Position numbers and translations under genes: made by a program. 64,000 bases of DNA from Pisolithus tinctorius (Eukaryota > Basidiomycota > Agaricomycetes > Boletales > Pisolithaceae), in the NCBI GenBank assembly GCA_024663395.1, contig JANFAH010000004.1, positions 3,906,001-3,970,000 of the forward strand, given 5' to 3'. This document shows positions 10,859-22,736 of the stretch, in pieces; position 1 is the first letter of the stretch, and each line of letters starts with the position of its first letter. Below the pieces are notes generated by a model. It worked only from the letters and a program-made list of their open reading frames with translations. It was not told where the DNA came from and did not search any database.

Positions 10859-13800
10859 TTGTGTTGGATTTGTTTGGTTTATACCAGCTTTCTACACTTT
10901 GACTCACACCGGTATCTCGAGAGTCCTGCTGCCGAACTTGAGAGGGATGCGGACCTCGCCATCGAGCATAGTCCCATGGAGAGTTCCAGTGATTCAAAGG
11001 ATGAGGAACCAAATGGAAGGGATCAACAACCCACCTTCAACACTGACTTCGATGACCAGTGCGACCACGTCACATCGCTGCACCTTAAGGATGAAACCAT
11101 CGCTCTGGAAAATGCGTTGCACGACCTCATGCACCTCTGTTCTGTGGTCACTCAGCAGATTGTGTCTTTCTCATATGACCTGAATCTCATCTTCTCTGAG
11201 AGTGGGCCCATAGAACCTGGCGCCCTTTACCAACTCTATTCTTCTATCCCATCTGGCGCAAACATGGGTCATCGACGACTCTCCCCAACTGCATCCGAGA
11301 ATGCAGCCATACTAGCTCACAAGAGTGGGCTGTACGGGGTCCTGGTCAGTCTACGATGTCTTGAGCAATTCCCCTCTCTGGAGGCCGCTCGCCTGCAGCT
11401 TTTGGTTATGGTAGAGGATGAGTTGCACAGGGTTGATGCCATACGGCAGGCTGCTTGGAATGGTTTTCTGAGGAGAGACCTTATTGCGAACTCGGGACAG
11501 ATCCAAGGTGTGGGGCGGTGTGAGGGGGCCATACAGAGTGATGGTGATGAACAGAGCGAGGAAGTTGAGCAGAGCTCGTACAGTTCGCCCAACAAGGAGT
11601 CCTATGTTTTTGTCAACACAGGTAAGCAAAATACCACCTTTCGCTATGTTTTCTGAGTATATTCGGAAGATGCCTATTTCCGAAGTATTGGAGTGTCCCA
11701 CCCCACTGCTGTAGCAGGTAGTTTCTTGATTCTTTGCTTGAATCTCCTCTGTGGAATATCCCAAATGCAAAGCAGGTTTGTCTCCGACAGCCTGAGCTTT
11801 ATGATGTCCCATGTCATCAATGACATACAAGCTCCCGAAGATAGAAGATCCTTGCTGAAATTCCCAAGAGACTACCACACTATCTTAAACAACTTCGATC
11901 TTGACCCTCACCTACGACTCTATGTTTGCTGTCCGTCCTGCTATGCACTCTATGATGACGTTGACTTCCCCGATTTCTGCACTTTCCATGATTTCCCTTC
12001 AAGCCATCCCTGTTCTGCAAAGTTGAAGCAAGAGAGGACGATATGTGGGAATCTGGTTGTCCGTCCGGTGTGGAAGTTTGCATACCAGGAGCTGAAAGGG
12101 TGGTTAGGAAGGATTCTATCTTATCCTGACCTGGAGTCAGCGCTGGAAGCTCCACTGTCCAACCTCTCAGATCCCGACTCCAACAACAGGCGATTCACTG
12201 ACCTCTTCGATGCCAATTTCATCCGAAATATGCAGGGTTGTGATGGGAAGCCCTTTTTCCGCAAAGATGATAAGCTTCGCCTGGTTTTTTCTCTGGCGGT
12301 TGATGGATTCAATCCTTTTGGTATGAAGGTTGCCAAAGGAACATCTTCCGTGACTGGAATCTATATGGCATGCTTGAACTTGCCCGCAGACATCCGATAC
12401 AACACGGAGAATATGTATCTCTGTGGCGTCATTCCCGGCCCAAAAAAGCCGTCTCTCGAGCAGATCAACAATTTCCTTCGCCCGCTTGTAAACGAACTAC
12501 TGGAGTTCTGGCAACCTGGTGTCTTCTTTTCGCGTACGGCATGCTATAGGCATGGAAGGGTTGTTTTGCTTGCCCTGATCCCTCTCGTATGTGACATTCT
12601 TGGTGCACGTCAAGTGGCGGGATTCCTCAGCCATGCGGCCATGTTGTTCTGCTCCTTCTGCTATTTACCTGCAGATATGATCGAGAATCTCGACATGGAG
12701 TCTTGGCCAATATGCTCTGCCAAAAAACACCGCAAACATGCAGAGGAGTGGCTTTCAGCAACTTCAAGCGAGCAGCGAGAGCAAATTGCCAGGACTTGTG
12801 GTGTGCGATTCTCGGAGCTCCTTCAACTGCCCTACTGGGATCCTATTTGGTTCACAGTACTGGATTCCATGCATGCATTCTTCCTTCGTGCTATTCAACA
12901 GCATGTTTGATACATATGGGGCCTGAGTCCCACAGCTCCAGCTGGTGATGGCGCTAATTCCCCCACTGAGAAACCACCTCTGAAGCCGACTGCCGCAGAA
13001 CTTTCGAAAGGCCTCAAGACTATACTTCAGAAACCTACAGGCGATGCATGCATAGAATCTCTCTCCAAAAAATGCCGTAGGTCTGTACTGTGGCATCTAT
13101 GCCACGAGTTTGACCTGAGGAGGGCTGGTACATCAGTGATGCTAACACGAGCACTATTAGATTGGGTGAGTCACCATATTTCGCTACGTCTTCATAACCG
13201 ATGGAAAGTACTTTATTAGCTTCAGGAGAGCCATGATAATCAACAAAAGGCAAGGTTGTTCTTGCAGTCACTTCAGGTGAGTTTATGGTATCAGACCCAG
13301 TTAGGCATTCTCATAACAGGGTTTCCCTGAAATCATAGGCAGCAGAGGATAATGCAGATGATAGTTTGCACACAACAGGAAAGACTGTGTGACCACCCCG
13401 GACACAAGGTGACATGCCGACTGAAGCTGAGCTAGAACATGCACGATCTAGGCTGAAAACTGCCAAGACAATCAAGAGCATAGGCAATGGTGTGCGGGTT
13501 CCAACACTTCGAGTGCTCTGTTGTGAGTTGGGCATATTAATACCTGACCCGAAGGGACATGGTAAACAGCTCACCAAGATGGCACTAGTTGACCTAATTG
13601 GCAAATGGGTAAGAACCTTGTCTTCGGCGTTCGAGCATGTGTAATGGTATTACCTCAGCGCATTGAACATGGTCTCACCGACGCACAAGGAAACCTGCCG
13701 GAGCATCCAGTTGAATACACCGCTGTGGACTATCGCGAAATTCCCGTTGTACTTGGTCGGGCTGTTCTTGAAGAAGTATGGAGGGATCAAGAGCGGCTAG

Positions 13801-15128
13801 TTCTTCCCTCATCCATTTTCCCTGCTCCATCATCACTTGGCTTCGAAAAGAGAAAGCTTTCAGCTGACCAGTGGCATTCAGTTGGTATGATTCACCTCGT
13901 TATTACATTGATTCGTATTTGGGGCCACTCACAGGGAAGGCAATGGCGGATTCTCAACAATTACATGCATCTTGTCACTGCAATTTACATCGCTAACTTG
14001 CAGTCTACGTCACAGGAACTAACAAGCCATTATGTGTATCACTTTAAGAGCTACTTGTCGGGTGTTTTGGACTTGTATAAGGAAGCCAAGATACAACCTG
14101 TTCACCATGCTTGCCTCCATTTTGAGAGACTGCTGGTCAGACTGGGGCCAGTGCATTCATGGAGAACCTGGGCTTTCGAGCGTTTTAACTACATGCTTCA
14201 GAGGACCAAGACAAATATGCACTTTGGTGAACACCTATCTCAGATTCCCATGTTTCATCACTGACCACATTATGCCCCTTGAATCCTTCAGGTGAACTGG
14301 AGTTGACATTTGTCAATGATGCGTGCAGAGCAGCAAACTTGCAACTGCTGTTGAATAGCCCGCGACTACCTGCAGAGATGAAGGACCTTCGCACCTCATT
14401 CCAACAGGCATTTAAGTCCAAACTTCGTGGAACTAGGCTGAATGATGCTCATGCCTCTGGAACTTCTGCGGAATTGAAGATCGTTCTTACAAACCAGCAA
14501 ACGGAAGGTCGTCTGGCTCGTGTACATAAGACTTTCCTACCACTGGCAATGGAATACATGCACACCCAATCAGAAGAAGGTAAATTTATGTGAACTTCAG
14601 AAATCAAGACTGATGCCATTGATAGTGATATGCTGGTGTGACACAGTGCAGCTGGGAGGAGTAATATTCCAGCCTGCAGCTCAGTCACAGTGGAACTTGC
14701 ATGCCATGGTTCAACTCCCCGGGCCGCACAGAAACATGGAGGTTGCTGCTCAGATACTCACACTGTTTGTTTTGAAGGGCGAAGAGGACGTAGCCTTTGC
14801 AGTTATCTCGTGCTATGTGCCTTTGAGTGACACAGATGCAAAACAAGACCCTTACTGCCAGTTCAGCATCCTTGCTGGGTGCTTGTACTATGACGAAGTC
14901 GAAGCACCTGTTGTCACTCGTGCATCCAACATCCTTGCACCTTTTGCGAAGACCCCGTTCAAACTTGACTATATTGCAAAACCTGTCGTTCATGTACTAC
15001 CGCTTTATAAGGTGAGCAGCCATCCCACATAAACTGAAGGCACAAACTGATGGTCTAACCAGGATATATATTCTCAAACCAACATTCCACATGATATTGA
15101 AGCCGAAGTACTGGAATGTACCAAGTAG
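10859..15128 (+). pseudogene. TNP2-like (CACTA/EnSpm) transposase, decayed
   Basis: Spliced reading: about 10859-11621, then from about 11780, with introns near 13166-13227, 13277-13338, 13611-13660, 14226-14291, 14580-14627 and 15012-15061, ending in TAG 15126-15128. The core has motifs typical of fungal TNP2-type transposases: VINDIQAP then LPRD-like FPRDYHTILNNFDLDP, YVCCPSCYALY, LRLVFSLAVDGFNPFG, YMACLNLPADIRY, a CGVIPGPKKPSLEQINNFLR stretch, and a DSMHAFFLRAI motif; the C-terminus has RTWAFERFNYMLQRTKTN. Frames stay open apart from TGA at 12908-12910 (HV*YIWGLS, where HxRxIWG is expected) and TGA at 13390-13392; both fit CGA to TGA. Such proteins cut and paste CACTA DNA transposons. I did not find convincing CACTA/TAGTG terminal repeats. 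Confidence 0.8.
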
Positions 15129-15307
15129 ACGGTAGGAGGGAATCCATATTCATGTGGTCACTGGGGTACATACAATGAGAGATTTACTCTGCTGGCACAC
15201 GTTTCGGTTTCGTGCCATACTATGAGTCGAACACATATCCCATGGCTTTAGGATGAGTATGGATGTCATTGTGGTATCTGTGTACAGTCTATGATGGAGA
15301 TGGCAAG

Positions 15308-15781
15308 TCATTCCTGCAGCCCATGCTCTGCCATTCGGATCATTTCACCCAAAGTGTCCAACATACGATTGTAAGCCTGTGCAAAGATCCACATTTCCTG
15401 TAGTCAGGAAGGCTTGAGCCTGACGCCTCAGAACAAATGGTAGTGGGTTACCTCTGACACAGTGCTTAAGACGATCTTGTCTGTCATCGGATCAGTCAAG
15501 TAATTCTTCAGTGTTGGCGTTAGTGGCCTTGTAGAGGTAAGAGCTTGATTTAAACATACAAGTGGAATAGGAGCAGCAGGCTGAGTAGGACTCGAGTGAA
15601 TGGACAGATTTGTTAAATGCCGAGGACACTCTTGCTTCTGTTGAAAACCAGTTACTCAGCAGAGTTAATATATCTTGGCCCAACTTACCACGGTGAGCTG
15701 GCTTGTCGTCCGAGGTAAGAAATACACTTCTCCTTCATCATCCGTGTTGCCAGAGATGCATACTGGCTGCTCTGCTTTCAT
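15308..15781 (-). CDS. small three-exon hypothetical gene convergent with the transposase
   Basis: Exons on the minus strand are 15781-15689 (31 codons), 15637-15452 (62 codons) and 15397-15308 (29 codons plus TGA). Donors are GTAAGT and GTAACC, acceptors CAACAG and CTACAG, and all junctions are phase 0. The 122-residue protein starts MKAEQPVCISGNTDDEGEVY, has a Ser/Pro/Thr-rich middle and ends in a probable amphipathic helix (FAQAYNRMLDTLGEMIRMAE). There is no in-frame stop. It sits 180 bp beyond the transposase stop on the opposite strand, as a second element gene would, but I do not recognise the family. Confidence 0.5.
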
Positions 15782-16288
15782 GATGAACGAGCAGCACAAC
15801 AAAACTACGAGGGAGGGGGGAGCTGACCTTGCACGGCTTAAAAATGTACTCGAGACCAAAGGAAGAACAAAGGGATAGCCTTACACACATGTGATGGCAA
15901 AGTGGGGTTTCCTGTTTGAAAGGGGAATCGAAACGAGTGCGAAATCGCGCTAATCACCATGCCGGCTCGAAATTTGTGAATAATTACCGAAGCCCTCAGA
16001 CGAACCTGTGGCAGTAGCCTTATCTACGGACTGTAAGCAGTGGCGTGTCGACCCACGTGACCTGTCTGTCATGTGTTCTATTGCTTGGGTCTGAAAGTCG
16101 TTTTGTCCCCAAGTTCTTGCTGGACTGAAATAGCCGGGTTGTCTGCTTCTGGGAACAATCATTTCCTTTCGTTTTTATGACGATTTGCTTATGGCTATGA
16201 TCGGTTTTGCAGCTACTACCAGAGCTCAGGTCGACGAGCGACCTCTGACATCCGAAGGAGAAGAAAGTGATGTGAACTCACGAGCAGA

Positions 16289-17190
16289 GCCCGAGTGCTT
16301 TTTGTTTCTTTTTGTTTTCGTGATGGGCTACTTATGAATATATGGTTCTAGGGTATACAACGAGTCCGAATGCAAAGAACCAGTTGCCAATGAAGTGCGG
16401 CCATTCAACGAGATCGCGAAGACAAAGCTCGACTATGAAAGCTACTCGAAGCTGGCATCGAACGAAGCAATGGCTGGTCCCCGAAAGGTGGATCTCCTCG
16501 AGGCGGAAGGAGTGTCGAGAGTGATGGCACTGGAGGAGAAACTTAGCGAGGAGGCCCACAGCGTCAAGGTGCTTTTTTCTGTTTTGATTCGAACACTAGC
16601 TACCATGGAGTACGCTGTTTATAGCACTGATAAGGTAGTCCATGAAGATGGGCAACTCGAGGCCGTTCATCGACTCTTAGCACCGAAACTCCATCCACCT
16701 GACTATGAGATAGAAGATCTGCCACTCAGTTCGAGTGAAGTTAGCATCTATGCCCATTGGCATCGAAGACCTATCTTCGAGGAAGGCTCGAGGATCTACA
16801 GACTTTAAGTGGCGAGTTTTACTATAATTCGAGCTTATACTGTGTCGAAATACGTCGTTTCTAGCATGGAGAAAGTAATCAACGAAGATGGGCAACTCAA
16901 AGTCGCACAGCGGCATTTAGCAGAAGAGCTTCGTCCACCGGATTCACTATCAGACAAGACACGAGATATCAAGGATGCGCGTGTGCAGGGCATCGAAGCT
17001 ACGAGAACGGGAGGGGTGGACGTAGCGAAACCCCCAGTGAGTGTATCCATAATCGGCTTTCTTTAATACGTGTTTTTTTTTGTGTCGTGCGACGTCGTTC
17101 AACCAAGTCGCACCAGGCTGCGGGTGATTTTACTCACCCGAACACTTATGTTCGAAATTTCTTTTGTTTCTTTTCGTGCTAGACCGTCTT
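16289..17190 (+). mobile_element. cassette-array element copy, part 1
   Basis: Three intron-like segments (about 16289-16350, 16571-16626, 16810-16865) separate exons that encode HEDGQLEAVHRLLAPKLHPP and INEDGQLKVAQRHLAEELRP, which are repeats of each other. The same exons and introns occur at 19.2-19.6 kb and, on the minus strand, at 51.96-52.56 kb. The following 130 bp (17060-17190) match the minus strand at 51830-51960, including a hairpin GGGTGA-TTTTAC-TCACCC. This is therefore the 3' part of the same element family as 50792-58566. Frames read through the introns without stops, but splicing them does not always keep phase, so coding status is unclear. Confidence 0.6.
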
Positions 17191-17199
17191 AAGGACAAT

Positions 17200-17349
17200 G
17201 GCGAGAGCTTCGGAACAACATGCATCTAACTTCTCTGTAGGCTCCTCTCAACTCTCATTTTCTCATTTAGCCAGTTCTTCTCGGTCTTCATTGGAATCTA
17301 TGGGGTCAAGCTACCATTCGGACAGCAGCCAGGCGAAACGCCGACCATG
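17200..17349 (+). pseudogene. Ser-rich protein N-terminal fragment inside the array
   Basis: ATG 17200 opens MARASEQHASNFSVGSSQLS, followed by SHLASSSRSSLESMGSS and ending KRRP then TGA. It starts abruptly after sequence shared with the 52-kb element, so it looks like a captured or inserted segment. No family recognised. Confidence 0.3.
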
Positions 17350-17392
17350 AACAACATCCATATTTTTTCAGTTTGGGCGTCGCGACTGATGA

Positions 17393-17994
17393 GTGTGTCA
17401 GTTGAATGCAAACAACAGACGATGGAAAGGCATACACACCATTCCGCTCGCTGACCGTGATCTATTGAACAAGTTGGGGTATGGACAGAAGTTGAAGGAT
17501 GTTGACAAAGCGATACTCGCCGATGCCCTGTTTTTGAACAAGATCTTGGAGAATCCAGAGATATTTGGTCACGAAATCAATGACTTTGTAGTCGACAGGG
17601 ATACAAGTAAAGCTGACAATGACACGCAAGGTCCTCGAGGTATGTCGCGCAAGTGCGTTCGTCAAACCAGCCCCTTCATCTCACCATTAAGACAATGATG
17701 ACACCTGTCCAAGCAGGAGGAAGTACATACGAACACGCCCACTCCCACCCATATACCCATTCCCATAATCAGCCTACATGTCCATCGGATCCACAAAAAG
17801 GATGTTACAGACCGACAGAGTCTGACATGGACAAGCTTCGGAGCACGATCCAGCTTTTCGTGCATGATTGGAGCAAAGATGTATGAGTGACTTCTGGATC
17901 ATGTCCTATCTCCCTTATCATACCATTATAGGGCAAAGCAGAATGAGATCTATGTTATGAACCTATGAAGAAAGCTTTAGAATGCTACAACTGA
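17393..17994 (+). pseudogene. carnosine N-methyltransferase (N2227-like) fragment
   Basis: The first stretch, NANNRRWKGIHTIPLADRDL, LNKLGYGQKLKDVDKAILAD and FLNKILENPEIFG, matches the N-terminal helical region of fungal carnosine N-methyltransferases (SAM-dependent, N2227 family). After an intron-like gap (about 17640-17691) comes a His-rich linker and RPTESDMDKLRSTIQLFVHD with WSKD, the conserved segment just before the methyltransferase core. A further intron (about 17881-17931) leads to GKAE*DLCYEPMKKALE, where TGA at 17944-17946 replaces the expected Arg (CGA to TGA). The SAM-binding core is absent. The first intron does not keep phase. It lies between two parts of a cassette-array element, so it is best read as a captured host gene fragment. 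Confidence 0.65.
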
Positions 17995-18369
17995 ATATCA
18001 CCACATGCCACACAGCTCTGCGCAGCCGCTCGGTCCCTGTGTCATACCCCCACCCAGTGTTGAATCTGTCCTATCCGCATTCAACACCCCGTTCGACCCA
18101 CATGAACTCAAGCATCCCACCATCTGTTCTCGAGTCGATGGACGAGCGTTCTTCTTCACAAGTGGAGAGCCGGTTTGTTTCTGGGACTTCACGAGGGTAT
18201 GTGACGAATACGAGTGAAGACAATCAGGATTAGAGGTACAAAGGATATACGAATGGCTACAAGAAATGGTTGGAGTATGAACAATAGAGCCATGATTCGC
18301 CACGGAACGATGGCTGTTTGAAGCAAGAGCAGATGTTCAAAGGGGGAGAGACATAGAAGATTCGTGGAT

Positions 18370-20391
18370 CATGAATGCAAAGCTACTGATTGGGATACTG
18401 TGGCACTACTATGAATGGGGAGAATGGACAAATATGACACAGGACCACTCAAGAGCACATGGCGACTATGATCAGAGACGACTGCGTTTAGGAGTGTGAA
18501 AGCAATGCTCAAGACAAATACAACGACTACGGTTAAAACTACGACGGCAACCCTCAAAGTTGCGAGGGGACGCACACTGTGCAAGGGGAATCGGAGCCAT
18601 GCCCAGTGGGCTCAGTGGCTTGGTTTTTTGTTTTGAACTTCAGGTGTTTCGCTCACAGTTATGTTGCTCTAGGAAATACAAGGGTTCATGTGGCAATGTC
18701 AAAGCGTCTGAGGTGCAAATATCTATGTCGACGTTTGGAAAGAAACAATGGCTGCCAGAGAGACGAGGCCTAGCAGGAGGTGATGCAGGTTCACAATCAG
18801 AGACCGAGCGCTCATTGTTCCGTTTCATCTTTATGGTACAGGTTTGCAGCTCTAGGGTAGACTACATAGAAAAGTCTCGGAACCCCTCCAAGTACGAAGA
18901 AGCCGGCAAAGAGGCTTGCTCGTGGGCGCATCAATGACAACAGCTAGCCTGCCGATGTGCGAAGATAAAGCTCGACTATGAAAGTGTCTCAGGGTTGGCA
19001 TCGAGCGAAGCAGCGGCTGGTCCCTGTAGAGCAGAATCCCTCAAAGAAGAAGCCGAGGCTCTTGCACGATGCAAAAGGTCACTACAGGAGCGGCATGCAG
19101 AGCCAGACCGAACATGACGAGACACGGACTCGAGGGTGGCAGCGCCAGGGGAGAAACTCACAGAGGGGACCCAGGGGTTCAAGGTGATGTTTGTGTTCTG
19201 TCTCGAGTGTATTCTGCTGGGAGCAGTGCTGTTTTCAGTGTGGAGAAGGTGGTCGACGGGGATGGATGGCTTGAGGCTGTTCATCGACATCTGGCACCAG
19301 GACTCTGTCCACCTGACTGCGAGGTACTGCAAAGGATCGAGGGTAGTGAGCTCGAGGCTGCCGGCATCTACGCGCATTGGTGTCGAAGACTTAATTGTGA
19401 TGGAAGGGAGAGGATCTGCAGACATAAGGTGACATGTTTTACTGTGCTTCGAGCATATACTACGTCGAAATACATTGTTTCTAGCATCGAGCAAGTAATC
19501 AACGAAGACAGGCAACTCAAGGTCACGCAGCGACACTTAGCACAACAGCTCCGTCTGCCGGACTCGGCCATAGACGAGACACAAGATATAAAAGGGCGCA
19601 TGCATATGTAGAGCGTCGACACTGCAGAAGCGAGGACAGCAGGTGCAGGGCCGTCCCCAGTGCATACAAAGGAGTGGATAGGAAGCAGGATCCGGAGGCT
19701 GCGATGCCTGGAAGACAGGCATAGAACCGACGATGAAGGAGCTGAGTGCTGACAAGGACGGCCTTGTAGCGGAAGTCAAGACTCAGGTCATCCGACGGAA
19801 TTCGTTCCTGTGTGTGAGGCACAAGTTCAGAAGTTGAGGGAGGCCGGTATATCATAGAGGAAGTGTGATGTTGAGTGACGTCGGCATCTGGTTCAAGTTC
19901 CATGCTTCTTTTCTCTAGTCTCATGTCTGCTAAGTGGTCTTAAGGTTGAGGTATACGTTCGAGAGAGAGCATGGCATGCATGCGGGTTGTGAATACATCA
20001 CTGAAAGGAAGTCTTTTTACAGGTACATATTTGAATTCAGGTTAGTTCGTTAGGGGCCAGGTGTTACCATGCCTGCCAGCCTGCTGCCCCTCTACCTTGC
20101 CATCGTTACCCGCCATATGCTGCGTTTCGAGAAGCAGTCCCCCCCCCTCCGTCGCACCCGATTTATTACACACTTATTCTCCTGTCTGGAATTACCTCCA
20201 TCGTCGTCTGACTGGGGTGCCGAGCCGTGGGAGGGGGTGTTGAGGGTTGAGGGCGAGAGGGTAGAGTCGAAGGTTCTAGGATGCGTTTGTGAGGTTCGAG
20301 GAGCTGTTGGTGGAGTTCCTGTGAGGTCGAGAGTGAGTCGCAAGGAGAGAGGACGACCAGGGGCAGTCAAGTTCTAAACCCCCCCTCAGAT
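18370..20391 (+). mobile_element. cassette-array element copy, part 2
   Basis: The stretch begins with LWHYYEWGEW, a motif shared with the minus-strand array at 54.4 and 54.96 kb. It continues through introns ending GCTCTAG at about 18671 and AGCTCTAG at about 18859, then repeats of the VNEDxQLxxxxRHLA exon type (about 19240-19600), then 19930-20391, which matches the minus strand from 51860 to 51256. Its right end, TTCTAAACCCCCCCTCAGA then TGTAGAG, aligns with the internal border of the left LTR of the 50792-58566 element (TTCTAAACCACCCCTCGGA then TGTAGGG). The LTR itself does not follow; CpG-free DNA does. An open frame at 18005-18217 (FNTPFDPHELKHPTICSRVD) just before it is an unrecognised, possibly captured, fragment. 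Confidence 0.55.
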
Positions 20392-22211
20392 GTAGAGAAG
20401 AGGGACTCTTCACCTGTGGGAGGAGTCAGAGGTTTCTGTTTTCTTTTCCATTCCATTCCATTTTGTTTCTTTTGTTTTGTGTTGTGTGTCTCAGCTTACT
20501 GGCTTGGTACTGCTTAGTGCTCTTGACACTCTTGACAAAAATTTCCAAGTAATTAAGCTGGAATCAAGACAGATTAAGCACATTGTAGTTTTGCTGACAT
20601 GTTCTCTTCTTCTGAGTCATCACATAGGTTCTTGTGCTGCTGCTCATCTTGGGGTGCTGTGCACTTCATATCCACTTTAGGCTGACCAGATTTGACACCA
20701 AACTGTAATTTTCTTGCAGCCTTGAAACCCACCTTTGGCTGCCTACAAGACTTGAGCAGCACACAAGCTGAACCCAATGCCTTCACTCCACTTCTGCCTC
20801 TTGGCTTTGTCAGACTTCCTCTGCACTTTGATTCTAGCCCTCTGGCAGTGTCAGAGTTTGTCAGAGTGAGTGGTCCTGACACATAGGTTTTGACCTCAAG
20901 GCACTTAAATTGGTACTAAGCTGTATTTAAAGAAGAGCTGTAGGGGAAGCATGTGCACTTGGTATAGGGAGGCTCAGACCATGCATGGGACAACCACTGG
21001 CAGGAGCAGCAGGATGAGGATGAGGGGGAGCCACAATTGTAATTACAAACACTGCAAAATTAGTTCCATCACCACCCACAGGCCACTATATCCATGCACC
21101 CCCATTTCAAAATTGGCCACTCATTTTGCCAGATACTCAGATGACACTCAGATGGTAGTCTGATCAGCTTGGCTTGAAGTGGCAATGCACTTGAAAGCAA
21201 TGGCAGTCACAAGATCTACAACTATACAGTAGTCCACTACTTAATACTACATACTGTGTGCATTGAATGACCTGTGTTCAAAGACTCCTTTGTGCCTCTC
21301 AAAGGGACTGATTCAATATCTTAGAACAATGTAACCACAAGCATCAATATATGTTGCCTCAACTCAATACAGGCACTCATGCTCTCTTTCAGTTATAATG
21401 CATGAAAATAAATTCAGTACTACAATTACAATAGGCATCAAGTACAGGCATCCATACACCAGGATGCTTGAGCCAGGAGATCATGGGCAAGTAGGTTGAG
21501 AGGCAGGCAAAGCCTTGAAAGCAATGGGACTCAGAGAATCATCAAATTCACATTTAAATTTGTTTACTATTTTTCTTTTTTCAATTAAATCTTTCCCTTA
21601 CTTACAGAGCCTCAGTCAATCTTGTCATCACTAAGGTATATCTTATCACTTACTTTCTTATTAATACTGTACCAATTGCTCTTGTAATAATATATTCAAT
21701 ATTTCATCCAGAAATCATTTTTGATGTTTTGATCTATGTTTTTCATGTGGAAAGACTTTATTTCTGATTTGATTTTTTCTTGAAAAATATTTCACTGCAT
21801 ATTAAATGTTTGTGCATAAAAAAGGCAGAATGTTTTTCAGATGAGCTTTAGCACACAATTCATCATTGCAATACAATATTTGGGCTAAGTAAATACTTCC
21901 TACCTTTTAAACTTTCTGCTCACAAAAAAGCAGATTGTTAAATCAAAAAAAAAGTGAGATATATTGGAGAACTATTTACAATGTATCACACATATTGTAC
22001 TCAAAATCATTCTGCTGAACATCCATAATTATTTTATATGCAACAATTTAAGTTTTTCTGATAACATTTTGTGAGGCATGGTAGACAATACAAATCTTAT
22101 ATGTTTTTACAATATTTGTCACAAAAACATCCCAAATTAAAGAGTCTCATTTTTCAATCTTTTTTTAAAATGTTTTCAGCAAAGAAATTGAGAAATGCTT
22201 CCAGTGAAACA
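20356..22211. other. CpG-free block, no gene seen
   Basis: I scanned every line and line boundary and found no CG dinucleotide from 20355 to the CG at about 22296. The left half (to about 21540) has moderate GC, so dozens of CpGs would be expected; the right half is strongly AT-rich with A/T runs. There is no open frame of note. It starts where the cassette array ends and stops where the deaminase inverted repeat starts, so it behaves like a discrete inserted unit. TG/CA dinucleotides are abundant, as expected after cytosine deamination. Confidence 0.8.
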
Positions 22212-22736
22212 TTCCAATCCCATCAGTTGCTTGGTGGTCTCATTTCTGCCTGTACTTCCCTATTCCCTTGTTTTCTACCTCACCATAAACTTGGACGCAG
22301 ATCACTCACAGCGCAACTATAGGAACGAAGATTACGAGCGCCTACTGCCGCGGCTGAATATGATCCAGGCTAAGCCAGGATCAGAATGTACCAGCCCACC
22401 GGTTAGTACGATTGTCACCCACGTCGTACTTGTCCATTCCACATTCAGCCATCAGAGTTCTCCAGACTTCTGGTGGCTTTTGTTGTCCTGGCGGCGTACA
22501 GACCACTGGCAGCCCTTGTTGTTATTCTTGTGTTCTTACCAGAAGTGTGTTGCAGAATCTGTTCGAGAATGCGCCCACACCCGGAGTTTAAAAAATGAGG
22601 ACCTACATATGAGTCATATTTATTGAGGTGCGCATTGCTGGGTGCACCCTCCGAGCTATTGCTATCGACCATCGCAGGTTATTGGTGTGTTTCTGGGTTG
22701 TGGCGACACTGACCAGCCTGCCAATAACAGCAGATC

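Noticed and set aside
15128..15540. Candidate CACTA/TAGTG termini for the TNP2 element (TAGTGG near 15441 and 15523, CACTA near 8690)
   Set aside because: The sequences beyond the 5-mers do not form inverted repeats.
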